64,000 bases of DNA. Source: Clostridia bacterium. Its GTDB lineage: Bacteria; Bacillota; Clostridia; Oscillospirales; Acutalibacteraceae. The translations under genes and the position numbers were made by a program. Positions 51,553 to 61,281 of this stretch are shown here, piece after piece. The notes under the pieces were generated by a model that saw nothing but the letters and a program-made list of their open reading frames with translations, was not told where the DNA came from and did no database searches. Numbering within the stretch: the stretch's first letter is position 1; each line of letters opens with the position of its first letter. The DNA lies in NCBI GenBank assembly GCA_017625435.1, contig JAGAKX010000061.1, forward strand, positions 37,661-101,660. The letters are read 5' to 3'.

Positions 51553-51579
51553 GAGGCTGGCCGTAAGGTCAGCCTCTTT
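51553..51579 (+). terminator. Terminator after the epimerase
   Basis: GAGGCTG and CC pair with GG and CAGCCTC around GTAA, then TTT. The T tract is short. Confidence 0.6.
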
Positions 51580-51608
51580 GACATATTAAGGTATTTTATA
51601 TGTGCGTA

Positions 51609-51637
51609 TTGACTTTTTAATTCTTTTGTTATAAACT
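51609..51637 (+). promoter_or_regulatory. Promoter of the exopolysaccharide operon
   Basis: TTGACT at 51609-51614, 17 bases, TAAACT at 51632-51637. It precedes cpsB and probably the whole plus-strand run to the window end. Confidence 0.55.
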
Positions 51638-51674
51638 ATTAATAATTGCGGAATAATGTCGGGAGGTGTCGCAG

Positions 51675-52406
51675 ATGAATGATATACATTGTCATATTTT
51701 GTACGGACTTGATGACGGTTCGGTCAGTATAGAAGAGTCTCTTGAAATGGCAAAGCTTGCCCGTTCAGGCGGCACAAAAAGAATAGTTGTAACTCCCCAC
51801 AGTAATGTTACGGGCTCCTACCGTAATATGTGGTGTCCGGAGTTTTCCGATATGATTGAGCTGCTCAACAGCAGACTCGTTGAAAAAGATATTGACATTG
51901 CTCTGTATCCGGGACAGGAGATTTTCTGCGGAGATAATTTTCTCAATCACCTGCTTGAAGGTAAGCTTATAACTCTCAATAATACCCGATATCCTTTGGT
52001 TGAATTTGATTTTTATGAGCATTCCGCATCTGTTTATATGAAACTGAAAAAGCTTGTTTCGGAAGGGTATGTGCCTGTTGTTGCGCATCCTGAAAGATAT
52101 GCTTTTCTGAGAGAGGATGAAACTGCAGCAATAAAGCTCAGAAATATGGGCTGTCTTCTGCAGATTAACAAGGGAAGCATTCAGGGTAATTTCGGCAGAA
52201 ATGCTTACAATGCCGCAAGATTTCTTCTTGACAATTCTTTGGTTGATTTTGTCGCAAGTGATGCTCACAGTCCGTATATGAGAACTCCGTTCCTTGCTGA
52301 GGCCTTTGAATTTGTTGCAGAAACTTATTCTTTTGATTACGCCGCTCTTCTGTTTTCTGAGAATACGTTGGCGGTAATTGAAAACAGAGATATTTCGTAT
52401 GTGTAG
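51675..52406 (+). CDS. cpsB: CpsB/YwqE-type tyrosine-protein phosphatase (PHP fold)
   Basis: The protein has 243 residues. Metal motifs DIHCHILYGLDDG, VTPHSN, YPGQEIFCGD, VVAHPERY and ASDAHS are in order. It dephosphorylates the tyrosine kinase that controls capsule or exopolysaccharide assembly. The ATG at 51675 lies 8 bases after GGGAGG. It heads an operon with two such kinases. Confidence 0.93.
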   Translation: MNDIHCHILYGLDDGSVSIEESLEMAKLARSGGTKRIVVTPHSNVTGSYRNMWCPEFSDMIELLNSRLVEKDIDIALYPGQEIFCGDNFLNHLLEGKLITLNNTRYPLVEFDFYEHSASVYMKLKKLVSEGYVPVVAHPERYAFLREDETAAIKLRNMGCLLQINKGSIQGNFGRNAYNAARFLLDNSLVDFVASDAHSPYMRTPFLAEAFEFVAETYSFDYAALLFSENTLAVIENRDISYV

Positions 52407-52426
52407 TTTTTTTGGGGTGAGTCATT

Positions 52427-53254
52427 ATGATGAAAATTTACAAAATTGCCGTAATTCTGCTGTTTCTTGCAGTAAGCGGTGTCTTTCTTGTCACTTTTGT
52501 GGCAGAGCGTTTTACCGTTGATACAACTGTTCCTGTCATTTCGCTCGAGGATGATGTGCTTGAACTCAGCGTCAATGCAAAGGATAAGGATTTTCTTGAC
52601 GGTGTTACCGCCTTTGATGAAAAGGACGGAGATTTAACAGATAAAATTATTGTCGAATCGGTATCAAAGTTTGTAAAGCCCGGTATCTGTAAGGTTACCT
52701 ATGCTGTGTGTGATGAGGATAATCACGTTGCAACAGCTGTAAGAAAGGTGAAATACACCGATTATGAATCTCCCCGTTATGCGCTGACGGAGTCACCTTG
52801 TTATTCGGTATATGAATCTGTTAATATCAAAAACTCTCTCAGTGTAATCGATTGCTTTGACGGAGAGCTCAGCGGAAATATGATACTTACTTCAAAGGAC
52901 TATACAACTGCGACCGAGGGAGTTTTCAGTATTGATGTGACCGTTACGAACAGTATGGGTGACACATCCGTACTTACCTTTCCTCTTACTGTTGAAAACA
53001 GAAGTCTTTCTGCGCCTGAGATAGAGCTTTCGGAGTATCTTGTTTATCTTGATAAAGGCGAAAAAATTGACCTTGAGGAGTATATTGTTTCTGCAGTTGA
53101 CTACGAAGAAAGAGACATTCTGAACAAGGTTACGGTGGATACAAACCTTAATGTCAACAAGGAAGGAACCTATATTGTGCACTATTATGCCGAGGATTCC
53201 AGAGGGGAAAGAGGTCACAGCATTATGATTGTGATGGTGGGAAAAGAGAAATGA
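52427..53254 (+). CDS. Membrane-anchored Ig-like (DUF5011-type) protein
   Basis: The protein has 275 residues. An N-terminal helix (about 5-27) anchors two to three Ig-like repeats. Each has a DUF5011 pattern such as FLDGVTAFDEKDGDLTDKI or VIDCFDGELSGNM. It probably faces outward. The stop overlaps the kinase start. Its job in polysaccharide export is unknown; similar proteins are common in clostridial EPS operons. Confidence 0.78.
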   Translation: MMKIYKIAVILLFLAVSGVFLVTFVAERFTVDTTVPVISLEDDVLELSVNAKDKDFLDGVTAFDEKDGDLTDKIIVESVSKFVKPGICKVTYAVCDEDNHVATAVRKVKYTDYESPRYALTESPCYSVYESVNIKNSLSVIDCFDGELSGNMILTSKDYTTATEGVFSIDVTVTNSMGDTSVLTFPLTVENRSLSAPEIELSEYLVYLDKGEKIDLEEYIVSAVDYEERDILNKVTVDTNLNVNKEGTYIVHYYAEDSRGERGHSIMIVMVGKEK

Positions 53255-54810
53255 TGAAAAATAAGAGAATTTCTTTTGAAATACATTCAGTAGTCAAAGA
53301 CTTGCTGCACAATTTCTGGATTGTGGTGCTTGTTGTTCTTACCTGCCGTATGGGGGTATATATTGCCGAGCGTTACGTTTATGAACCCGAATATACTGCA
53401 TCGGCAACAATGGTTGTTTCCGCAAAGGGTACAAGCTCTTCGACTTATTCCAATTTTTCTGTATCTGCCGATCTTGCGGAGATATTCGCAAATGTTTTTA
53501 CAGACCCTATAATCAAAACCAAGGCGGGGGAATATATCGGTAGAAGCTTTAACGGCAAAATAAGCTCATCCGTAAAGCAGGGAACAAACTTTATTACGCT
53601 TAGTGTCACAAGCTCAGGTCCGCAGAATTCCTATGAGCTTTTAAATGCTGTCCTCAAGGTTTATCCTTCTGTTGCGGATTATATCTTTTCTAATGCTACG
53701 GTTATGGTGCTTAAGGCTCCCTCGGTGCCCACGGGTGCCTCAAACAGCATTGCATCCGACGATAAGAGTCTTCTGTACTCAGGAGCAGCAATTGTATCTG
53801 CTTTTCTTATTGTTGTATTTTCCGTGCTCAGGGATACTGTCAAGGATGAAGAGGATTTTAATGAAAAGATTGACGCAAAGCTCATCAGTACGGTTATGCA
53901 TGAAAGAAAACGCCGTACTCTCAAATCAATCCTCAAGGGAAAAAAGCAGTCTCTGAGAATTCACTCCAATGCTTTTATAAGCTTCTCTTTTGTGGAAAAC
54001 TTCCATAAAATTTCATCAAAAATCGAATTTATGAACCGTCGTGACGGAGATAAGGTTTTTGTTATATCAAGTATTGCCGAAAACGAAGGAAAATCAACGG
54101 TTGCAACTAATATTGCCCTGTCCCTTGCAGAAAAGGGCAGGAAGGTGCTTCTTCTTGACTTCGATTTCAAAAAGCCTGCGCTTTATAAGATTTTTGATCT
54201 TGAATATTCACAGCAGTATGAAATGGGCGAATATCTTGATAATCCGGAAGCCGGCAAGATTAAATTCAGAAAATACAAGGATACATCAATGTTCCTTGCC
54301 GTTAACACAAGGTCTCACAAGGAAAGCACTTCATGGGTGGACAGCGGAAAGCTGGAAAAATTTGTTGCTGCCGTATCCGATATGGTTGACTTCGTTATAA
54401 TTGATACTGCCCCCGTTATGGCAGACTCTTCAACTGTTGCAATTTCAAAATTTGCAGACAAGCTTATTATGGTTGTAAGAACTGATACCGTAAAAACCGA
54501 GCAGGTTAACAAAACACTTACGACCCTCAAGGATTCAGGTGTTTCATTGGCAGGCTGTATTCTTAACGATGTTCACGGTGAGCTGGTGCCTTTTGATCTT
54601 TTCGGTGCAGACGAGAAGGGTTCTTATTATAAGCACAGGTCAAAATACGGCAAATACCATAAGTACGGCGGTTACGGCAAGTACGGTAAGTACGGCCGAA
54701 ACGGAAAATACAGCGGTTACGGAAAATACGGCGGTTACGGTAAGTATTCAAGGTATTTCCATGCATCTTCCTATTACCGCTATTCAAAGAAGAATCAGGA
54801 AAGAAAATAA
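53251..54810 (+). CDS. Wzc/CpsCD-type tyrosine kinase and chain-length regulator, first copy
   Basis: The protein has 519 residues. A Wzz-like domain with TM helices at about 22-40 and 185-205 precedes a BY-kinase: Walker A SSIAENEGKSTVATN, Walker A' LLLDFDFKKPALY and Walker B FVIIDTAPVM. The tail (about 450-515) has over 20 Tyr in repeated YGKY and GYGKY units, the autophosphorylation cluster. It couples polymer length to export and is reversed by CpsB. The overlap with the previous stop indicates coupling. Confidence 0.9.
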   Translation: MMKNKRISFEIHSVVKDLLHNFWIVVLVVLTCRMGVYIAERYVYEPEYTASATMVVSAKGTSSSTYSNFSVSADLAEIFANVFTDPIIKTKAGEYIGRSFNGKISSSVKQGTNFITLSVTSSGPQNSYELLNAVLKVYPSVADYIFSNATVMVLKAPSVPTGASNSIASDDKSLLYSGAAIVSAFLIVVFSVLRDTVKDEEDFNEKIDAKLISTVMHERKRRTLKSILKGKKQSLRIHSNAFISFSFVENFHKISSKIEFMNRRDGDKVFVISSIAENEGKSTVATNIALSLAEKGRKVLLLDFDFKKPALYKIFDLEYSQQYEMGEYLDNPEAGKIKFRKYKDTSMFLAVNTRSHKESTSWVDSGKLEKFVAAVSDMVDFVIIDTAPVMADSSTVAISKFADKLIMVVRTDTVKTEQVNKTLTTLKDSGVSLAGCILNDVHGELVPFDLFGADEKGSYYKHRSKYGKYHKYGGYGKYGKYGRNGKYSGYGKYGGYGKYSRYFHASSYYRYSKKNQERK

Positions 54811-54833
54811 ACCGAAGGAATGGAATTATTTTA

Positions 54834-56324
54834 ATGAGCAATACAGAAAACAGAAATGATGTATTAAGCACAAAGCATATTACCGTTTACTTCACGGACG
54901 TTCTCAAGGGTGCCCGGAAGCTATGGTGGCTGTGTGTTGTTCTTGCCGTTCTTATCGGCGGATTCAGATATGTCAGTGATTACAGAAGCTATGTACCGAT
55001 GTACAGATCCTCGGCAACCTTTACCGTCAGCTCTCAGAGTGCTCAGCCGACTATAAGCGGAATATCATCATATTCGTTCTATTATGACGCATCCGCAACC
55101 TCACAGCTGACGGAGACTTTTCCTTATATACTGCAATGCAATATCCTTCAGGATGCTATTGTGAATGACCTTGATGTCTCTTATATGCCGGCGTCGCTCA
55201 GTGCATCCTCTGTTCCCGGTGCAAATCTGTTTACGCTGACTTCCTCAGGAACAGATCCGCAGATGGCTTATGATGTTCTTATCTCAGCAATTGAGAATTA
55301 TCCCGATGCTGCAAAATATGTTGTCGGCAACATAAAATTCGATATGATTGAAACTCCCGTGGTGGCAACATCCCCGTATAACAAGGCCAATTACACTTCA
55401 AATGCAATGGAAGGGGCTGTAATAGGTCTTGCAATCGGTATGTGCTTTATTCTTCTCTATGCACTTATGAGAAGAACCGTAAAGACAAACGATGATATTA
55501 AACGGGAGCTTAATCTGACATCTCTCGGCACGGTTCCTGTTGTAAGATTCAGAAAATATGTGAAACCCGAGGACAGAAGAGTTCTTTTTACCAATGAAAA
55601 GATATCTTCTGAATTCCTTGAGTCCTTCCGTGTTATCAGGAGCGTTTTTGTAAATCAGTCTGCGGACAAAAAGGTTTTTATGGTGACAAGTACAGCTCCC
55701 GGTGAGGGAAAAACAACTACCACCGTAAATTTTGCGCTGTCATTGGTACCTCTGGGAAAAAAGGTTCTTCTTGCGGATGCTGACCTTCATCATCCGAGTA
55801 TTATGGATGCTCTTAATCTGAATGAGAGCGGTGAAGATACTGTTGCACGTGCATCCTATGAAAAGGACGGTACTGTTTTCAGTATCAGAAGAGCAGAAGG
55901 ACTCGGACTTGATATTATGGTCATAGAGCCGGATGACAGCAAAAATCCCTTTGAAAACATTAAAGGGCTTAAAGATGTTATTGACGGTATCCGTGATGAA
56001 TATGACTACATATTTATTGATACACCGCCTTGCGGACTTGTTTCGGATGCTATGAACATTGCTGCGGCTGCAGATGCCGCAATATACGTTATTCATCAGG
56101 ACGTTGTACGTATTTCCAAAATCCGTGCAGGTATAGATAATCTTATGTCAACAGAAGCCGGTATTTACGGCTGTGTACTCAACGGTGCTGTGACAGGCAC
56201 ATCCGGCTACGGCTACGGATATCGTTACGGTTACGGCTACGGCTACGGCAGAAGATACGGATACGGGAAAAGGTACGGTTACGGCAACCGCCGTCACAAA
56301 GAAGAAATCAACGCAGAAAACTAA
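54834..56324 (+). CDS. Wzc/CpsCD-type tyrosine kinase and chain-length regulator, second copy
   Basis: The protein has 496 residues, with the same architecture as the preceding gene: TM helices about 31-50 and 195-215, Walker A TSTAPGEGKTTTTVN, LLADADLHHPSI and FIDTPPCGL. The tail is a pure GYGYRYGYGYG-type repeat. It differs in kinase motif details, so it is an older duplicate rather than a recent copy. Two such kinases in one operon suggests hetero-oligomers or two export states. Confidence 0.9.
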   Translation: MSNTENRNDVLSTKHITVYFTDVLKGARKLWWLCVVLAVLIGGFRYVSDYRSYVPMYRSSATFTVSSQSAQPTISGISSYSFYYDASATSQLTETFPYILQCNILQDAIVNDLDVSYMPASLSASSVPGANLFTLTSSGTDPQMAYDVLISAIENYPDAAKYVVGNIKFDMIETPVVATSPYNKANYTSNAMEGAVIGLAIGMCFILLYALMRRTVKTNDDIKRELNLTSLGTVPVVRFRKYVKPEDRRVLFTNEKISSEFLESFRVIRSVFVNQSADKKVFMVTSTAPGEGKTTTTVNFALSLVPLGKKVLLADADLHHPSIMDALNLNESGEDTVARASYEKDGTVFSIRRAEGLGLDIMVIEPDDSKNPFENIKGLKDVIDGIRDEYDYIFIDTPPCGLVSDAMNIAAAADAAIYVIHQDVVRISKIRAGIDNLMSTEAGIYGCVLNGAVTGTSGYGYGYRYGYGYGYGRRYGYGKRYGYGNRRHKEEINAEN

Positions 56325-56342
56325 AAAGAAAGGTATTTGCGG

Positions 56343-58058
56343 ATGAAACAGAAGGAAGGCTTCGGTATACTGTTTAAGAAAATGGTATCCGAATGGAAGT
56401 GGCTCTTCAGGTATATAAAAAAATACCGTCTGATAACGTTGCTTTACGTTGTCATCGGTATGCTTTCCGTTGCCATGAGCCTCGGTATTTCCGTTGTTTC
56501 CAAGATAGTTATTGATGCCGTTGTGGCGAAGGAGAATGATGTGCTTCTGAATTTCGGCATTCTCGTTATTCTTCTTGCTGTTTTTCAGCACGTCTTTCAG
56601 GCGGCTTCATCCTGGCTTATTTCTGTTGTCAGTTCAAAAGCAAATAATGAAATCAGAAGCGAGATTTATTCTCACATTGTAAGTGCCGGCTGGAAGGATG
56701 TCAGCCGTTATCACACAGGTGAGCTTCTCAACAGACTTGAAAGCGATGTATCATCTGTCTCGGGAGGTGCAATAAGCTTTATTCCGGGACTCATTATAAA
56801 GCTTTGTCAGTTTATCGGAGCATTGGCTATTGTGCTTTATTATGACCCTGCAATGGCACTTCTTGCTCTTATGTCTGCTCCCTTTATGTTTATTTCTTCA
56901 AAATTCATAGTAAGAGCTATGAGAAAATATAACGAAAAGTCCAGAGAGCTTAACGGAAAGGTGCTCTCTTACACTCAGGAGTCCGTTCAGAACATTCAGC
57001 TTATAAAGGCATTTGACCTTACAAAAGACTACATAAATAATTTCGCAAAGCTTCTTGAGGAGTTCAGAACATTCAGACTCGGTTACGATAAATTCAGCAT
57101 TCTTATGACATTGTGTCTTTCTCTTATCGGTGTTGCTGTTTCATACTCCTGCTACGGTCTCGGAATATTCCGTCTCTGGCAGGGTGCAATAACCTTCGGC
57201 ACGATGACAATGTTCCTGCAGCTGTCAGGTGTTCTTACATCATCCTTCAGCGCTCTTGCGTCAATGATACCGTCTGCTGTGTCAATTGCAACAGCGGCAG
57301 GCAGAATAATTGAGGTAACGTCTTTTGCGAAAGAAAATGATGAAGATAAAGAAAAGGCGCTGGAAATTCTAAAAAAGAGCAAAAAGGACGGAGTTTATAT
57401 CAGCTTTGACAAGGTTTCATTCAGATATGATGATGCCGAAAACGATGTTCTGAAGAATATTTCTTTTGAAATAGCCCCCGGAGATACTATTGCATTTATA
57501 GGTCCCTCCGGCGAAGGAAAAACTACGCTTCTTAAGCTTATTCTCGGTATAGTAAAGCCTACGGACGGTCAGCTTTTTATAAGTACCTCAGACGGAGACA
57601 AAGTAGATATTTCCGACAGCACAAGGCGTTTCTGTTCCTATGTTCCTCAGGATATGGGTATTTTTTCCGGAACTATTGCAGATAATCTGAGACTTGTAAA
57701 AAATGAAGCTACGGATGAAGAGCTGATGAAGGTTATTGAAACAGCAGATCTTGGCGGTATGATAAAAAATCTTCCCCACGGTATCAATACCGATGTCAGT
57801 GAAAGCGGCAATAATTTCTCTCAGGGACAGCTTCAGCGTATTGCCATAGCAAGGGCACTTCTGAGAGATTCACAGATAATTCTTATGGACGAAGCGACGT
57901 CCTCGCTTGATGTTGAGACAGAAACAAGGGTACTTAATAACATAATGGTAAACAGTCCCGAAAAAATATGCATTATTACAACTCACCGCGAGAGTATGCT
58001 TAAATACTGTAACAGGATTTACAAGGTTAATTCAAACGGCGAAATGACAGAATGCTGA
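56343..58058 (+). CDS. ABC exporter, fused permease/ATPase
   Basis: The protein has 571 residues. Six TM helices (about 30-315) precede the nucleotide-binding domain: Walker A GPSGEGKTTLL, signature NFSQGQLQRIAIARAL, Walker B ILMDEATSSLD and the H-loop TTHRES. Homodimeric MsbA-type. In this operon it may export a glycan, lipid-linked intermediate or peptide. ATG 56343 lies 9 bases after AAAGAAAGG; the TTG at 56337 is less likely. Confidence 0.9.
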   Translation: MKQKEGFGILFKKMVSEWKWLFRYIKKYRLITLLYVVIGMLSVAMSLGISVVSKIVIDAVVAKENDVLLNFGILVILLAVFQHVFQAASSWLISVVSSKANNEIRSEIYSHIVSAGWKDVSRYHTGELLNRLESDVSSVSGGAISFIPGLIIKLCQFIGALAIVLYYDPAMALLALMSAPFMFISSKFIVRAMRKYNEKSRELNGKVLSYTQESVQNIQLIKAFDLTKDYINNFAKLLEEFRTFRLGYDKFSILMTLCLSLIGVAVSYSCYGLGIFRLWQGAITFGTMTMFLQLSGVLTSSFSALASMIPSAVSIATAAGRIIEVTSFAKENDEDKEKALEILKKSKKDGVYISFDKVSFRYDDAENDVLKNISFEIAPGDTIAFIGPSGEGKTTLLKLILGIVKPTDGQLFISTSDGDKVDISDSTRRFCSYVPQDMGIFSGTIADNLRLVKNEATDEELMKVIETADLGGMIKNLPHGINTDVSESGNNFSQGQLQRIAIARALLRDSQIILMDEATSSLDVETETRVLNNIMVNSPEKICIITTHRESMLKYCNRIYKVNSNGEMTEC

Positions 58059-58067
58059 GGAAAGAAT

Positions 58068-60047
58068 ATGAAGAAAAAACGAAGTGATTCAAAAAGAAAG
58101 TTGCACATAGAGCAATGGCACATAATTGCAGGATTTCTTGTTCTGTATGATATTGTTGCCGTAAATTTTTCATATCTTGCTGCCCTTTGGATAAGGCACG
58201 ACGGAGAATTTGCTCTGATTCCCTCAGAGTATCTTGATGCGTATACACGTTTTGTTCCGATTTACTCGGTTTTGTGTATTGTTGTTTTCTGGGCTATGCG
58301 TATGTATCACAGCGTGTGGAAGTATGCAAGCTTCAACGATATGGTTAAAACTGCTTTGGGAAGCGGAGTTTCTTCGGTTATTCACGCACTTCTTATTACT
58401 GTATTTTTCTGCAGAATGCCTCTTTCTTATTATCTTTGGGGCGCATGTCTTCAGCTGATAATCCTTGTTTTTGCAAGATTTATATACCGTTTTCTTCTTC
58501 TCGAGGTCAACCGTATCAAGGATGTTCAGGAAAACAGAATTGTCAGCCGTGTTATGATAATCGGTGCCGGCAATGCCGGTCAGCAGATTTTAAGAAGCAT
58601 TGAAAAGGATATAAACCATACAGATAAGGTAGTTTGTCTTATTGACGATGACAGCAACAAGCAGGGAAGATACATTGAAGGAATTCCTGTTGCAGGCGGA
58701 AGAAATGATATTCTTTATAATGTAGATAAATATCACGTAAACAAGATTCTCATTGCCATTCCGAGTGCCTCGAAAGAGGATATCAGAGAGATTATAAATA
58801 TCTGCAGCGAAACCTCCTGTGAGCTTAAGAATCTCCCAAGCATTTTTCAGAATATCAGTACAAATATCACAGTCGGCAATATGGCTGATGTTTCCGTTGA
58901 GGACCTTCTCGGACGCGACCCTATAGTTACCGATATGACTGAGGTTTACGGGCAGCTTAAGGGAAAAACAATTCTTGTAACGGGCGGCGGCGGTTCCATA
59001 GGAAGCGAGCTTTGCCGTCAGGTTGCAAAGCAGGATCCTGCAAGGCTTATAATTTTTGATATTTACGAGAATAATGCTTACGCAATAGAACAGGAGCTGA
59101 AAAGCACCTGTCCCGACCTTCCTCTTACTGTGCTTATAGGTTCCGTAAGAGACTCAAGAAGACTTGATGATGTTTTCAAAAAATACCGTCCCGACATCGT
59201 GTATCACGCAGCGGCTCATAAGCACGTTCCCCTTATGGAGGAAAGCCCCTGCGAGGCTATAAAGAATAATGTTATAGGCACTTATAAAACCGCTTATGCC
59301 GCAATGGTTTATAACTGCAAGCGTTTTGTTCTCATAAGCACGGATAAGGCTGTCAATCCCACGAATATTATGGGTGCCAGCAAGCATCTCTGCGAAATGG
59401 TAGTTAATGCTTTTGACAGGCGGATAAAGGAAAACAAATGTGATGAAATAGCAAGAATTTTTACACATCTTGAGGATAAAGAGCTTGCTGAAAAATATTC
59501 ACACAGAGGAAATATCAGCTCCGATACGGAATTTGTTGCCGTAAGATTCGGAAATGTTCTCGGCTCAAACGGCTCGGTTGTACCCATTTTCAAAAAGCAG
59601 ATTGCGGAGGGCGGTCCCGTAAAGGTCACCCATCCCGATATTATAAGGTTTTTTATGACTATTCCCGAGGCGGTATCTCTTGTGCTTACCGCAGGAGCTT
59701 ATGCCAAGGGCGGTGAAATTTTTGTTCTTGATATGGGCTCTCCCGTAAAAATCGATACTCTTGCACGAAATCTCATAAGACTTTCGGGGCTTAAGCCTGA
59801 TATTGATATAAAGATTGAATATACAGGTCTTCGTCCCGGCGAAAAGCTTTATGAAGAAATTCTGAAGGATGAGGAAGGTCTTAAAAAGACTCCCAATGAC
59901 CTTATATATATCGGCAATCCCATTCCCTTTGATTCCGATGTTTTTCAGCAGCAGCTCACAAGCCTTATGTATGCCGCTTATGAGAATTCCGATGAAATCG
60001 TATCAATGGTAAAGGAAATGGTACCGACATTCAGACCTCAACAATAA
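58068..60047 (+). CDS. Membrane nucleotide-sugar 4,6-dehydratase (CapD/WbpM/PglF type)
   Basis: The protein has 659 residues. Four N-terminal TM helices (about 18-130) and a first Rossmann fold (MIIGAGNAGQQIL) precede the catalytic SDR domain: ILVTGGGGSIGSEL, KHVPLMEESP, ISTDKAVNPTNIMGASK and FGNVLGSNGSVVP. It makes UDP-4-keto-6-deoxy sugars from UDP-GlcNAc. The aminotransferase and sugar transferase that follow fit synthesis of a diacetamido-type linking sugar. Confidence 0.93.
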   Translation: MKKKRSDSKRKLHIEQWHIIAGFLVLYDIVAVNFSYLAALWIRHDGEFALIPSEYLDAYTRFVPIYSVLCIVVFWAMRMYHSVWKYASFNDMVKTALGSGVSSVIHALLITVFFCRMPLSYYLWGACLQLIILVFARFIYRFLLLEVNRIKDVQENRIVSRVMIIGAGNAGQQILRSIEKDINHTDKVVCLIDDDSNKQGRYIEGIPVAGGRNDILYNVDKYHVNKILIAIPSASKEDIREIINICSETSCELKNLPSIFQNISTNITVGNMADVSVEDLLGRDPIVTDMTEVYGQLKGKTILVTGGGGSIGSELCRQVAKQDPARLIIFDIYENNAYAIEQELKSTCPDLPLTVLIGSVRDSRRLDDVFKKYRPDIVYHAAAHKHVPLMEESPCEAIKNNVIGTYKTAYAAMVYNCKRFVLISTDKAVNPTNIMGASKHLCEMVVNAFDRRIKENKCDEIARIFTHLEDKELAEKYSHRGNISSDTEFVAVRFGNVLGSNGSVVPIFKKQIAEGGPVKVTHPDIIRFFMTIPEAVSLVLTAGAYAKGGEIFVLDMGSPVKIDTLARNLIRLSGLKPDIDIKIEYTGLRPGEKLYEEILKDEEGLKKTPNDLIYIGNPIPFDSDVFQQQLTSLMYAAYENSDEIVSMVKEMVPTFRPQQ

Positions 60048-60070
60048 CCGAAAACAGAAGGTAATGAAAA

Positions 60071-61279
60071 ATGGAAAAAAGAAATATTCCGTTCAGTCCT
60101 CCCGATATAACGGAAGCTGAAATAAACGAAGTATGTGAAGCTCTCCGTTCGGGCTGGATAACTACAGGGCCCAGAACAAAAGAATTTGAAAAAAAGCTCA
60201 AGGAATACTGCGGTGCAGACGGTGTTGTTTGTCTTAATTCCGCAACGGCTGCGCTTGAGCTGAACCTCAGGGTGCTCGGTATCGGAGCAGGGGATGAGGT
60301 AATTGTCCCTGCTTATACATATACCGCCACGGCATCTCCCGTTGTGCATGTGGGAGCTACTCCTGTTATGGTTGATTCTGTTGAGGGCTCTCCCGAGGTT
60401 GATATAAATAAGCTGAAAGATGCAATAACCGACAAAACAAAGGCAATTATCCTTGTTGATATTGCGGGCATTGTTGCGGATTATGATTCCGTAATTGAAA
60501 TTGCTGAGGAAAGAAAAGGAAGCTTTAGTCCTGCTAATTACGTACAGAAGGCTATAGGCAGAATTGCCGTACTTGCAGACTGTGCTCATTCCCTCGGTGC
60601 GGTTAAAGACGGCAGAAATGCAGGAAATATTGCAGATTTTTCTTCATTTTCCTTCCACGCCGTAAAAAATCTTACCACCGCAGAGGGCGGAGCGTCTGCC
60701 TGGCGCCATATAGAAGGTATTGATAATGATGCTCTTTATCATCAGTATCAGCTTTACAGCCTTCACGGACAGTCAAAGGATGCTCTGGCAAAAACAAAGC
60801 TCGGTGCCTGGGAATATGATATTGTCGGTGCCTGGTACAAATGTAATATGACGGATATTGCCGCAGCTATGGGGCTTCGTCAGCTTGAACGATATGAGGA
60901 TATTATTTCGAGACGTCTGAGTATAATCGAAAAATATGACAGATGCTGTGGTAAGCTTGGTATAAAGCACCTCAACCACGTGTCTGACAGCCACAGAGGC
61001 TCGGGCCACTTATATATAACATATATACCCGGTATTACTGCACAGCAGAGAAATGATATAATCTGTGCTATGGCTGAAATGGGTGTTGCCTGCAATGTTC
61101 ATTATAAGCCCCTTCCTATGATGACTGCTTATAAGACAATGGGCTTTGACATTGTAAATTATCCTGCAGCTTATGATTTTTTCAGCAAAGAAATTACTTT
61201 GCCTTTGCATAACAAGCTCACAGATGAAGATGTGGACTACGTAATTGACTGCTTTAAGAAAGCGATAAGAGGAGTATAA
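60071..61279 (+). CDS. DegT/DnrJ/EryC1/StrS-family PLP aminotransferase
   Basis: The protein has 402 residues. FSPPDITEAEINEVCEALRSG at the start (read as PPDITEAEINEV), then YTYTATASPVVHVGATP, LADCAHSLGA and SFHAVKNLTTAEGG with the PLP-binding Lys. It aminates the 4-keto sugar made by the preceding dehydratase. It is 23 bases after that gene with a normal ribosome site. Confidence 0.92.
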   Translation: MEKRNIPFSPPDITEAEINEVCEALRSGWITTGPRTKEFEKKLKEYCGADGVVCLNSATAALELNLRVLGIGAGDEVIVPAYTYTATASPVVHVGATPVMVDSVEGSPEVDINKLKDAITDKTKAIILVDIAGIVADYDSVIEIAEERKGSFSPANYVQKAIGRIAVLADCAHSLGAVKDGRNAGNIADFSSFSFHAVKNLTTAEGGASAWRHIEGIDNDALYHQYQLYSLHGQSKDALAKTKLGAWEYDIVGAWYKCNMTDIAAAMGLRQLERYEDIISRRLSIIEKYDRCCGKLGIKHLNHVSDSHRGSGHLYITYIPGITAQQRNDIICAMAEMGVACNVHYKPLPMMTAYKTMGFDIVNYPAAYDFFSKEITLPLHNKLTDEDVDYVIDCFKKAIRGV

Positions 61280-61281
61280 AA

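Noticed and set aside
54640..54770. Short direct repeats that could suggest a CRISPR array
   Set aside because: They lie in frame within the kinase gene and encode Tyr/Gly repeats; unit lengths are short and there are no unique spacers.
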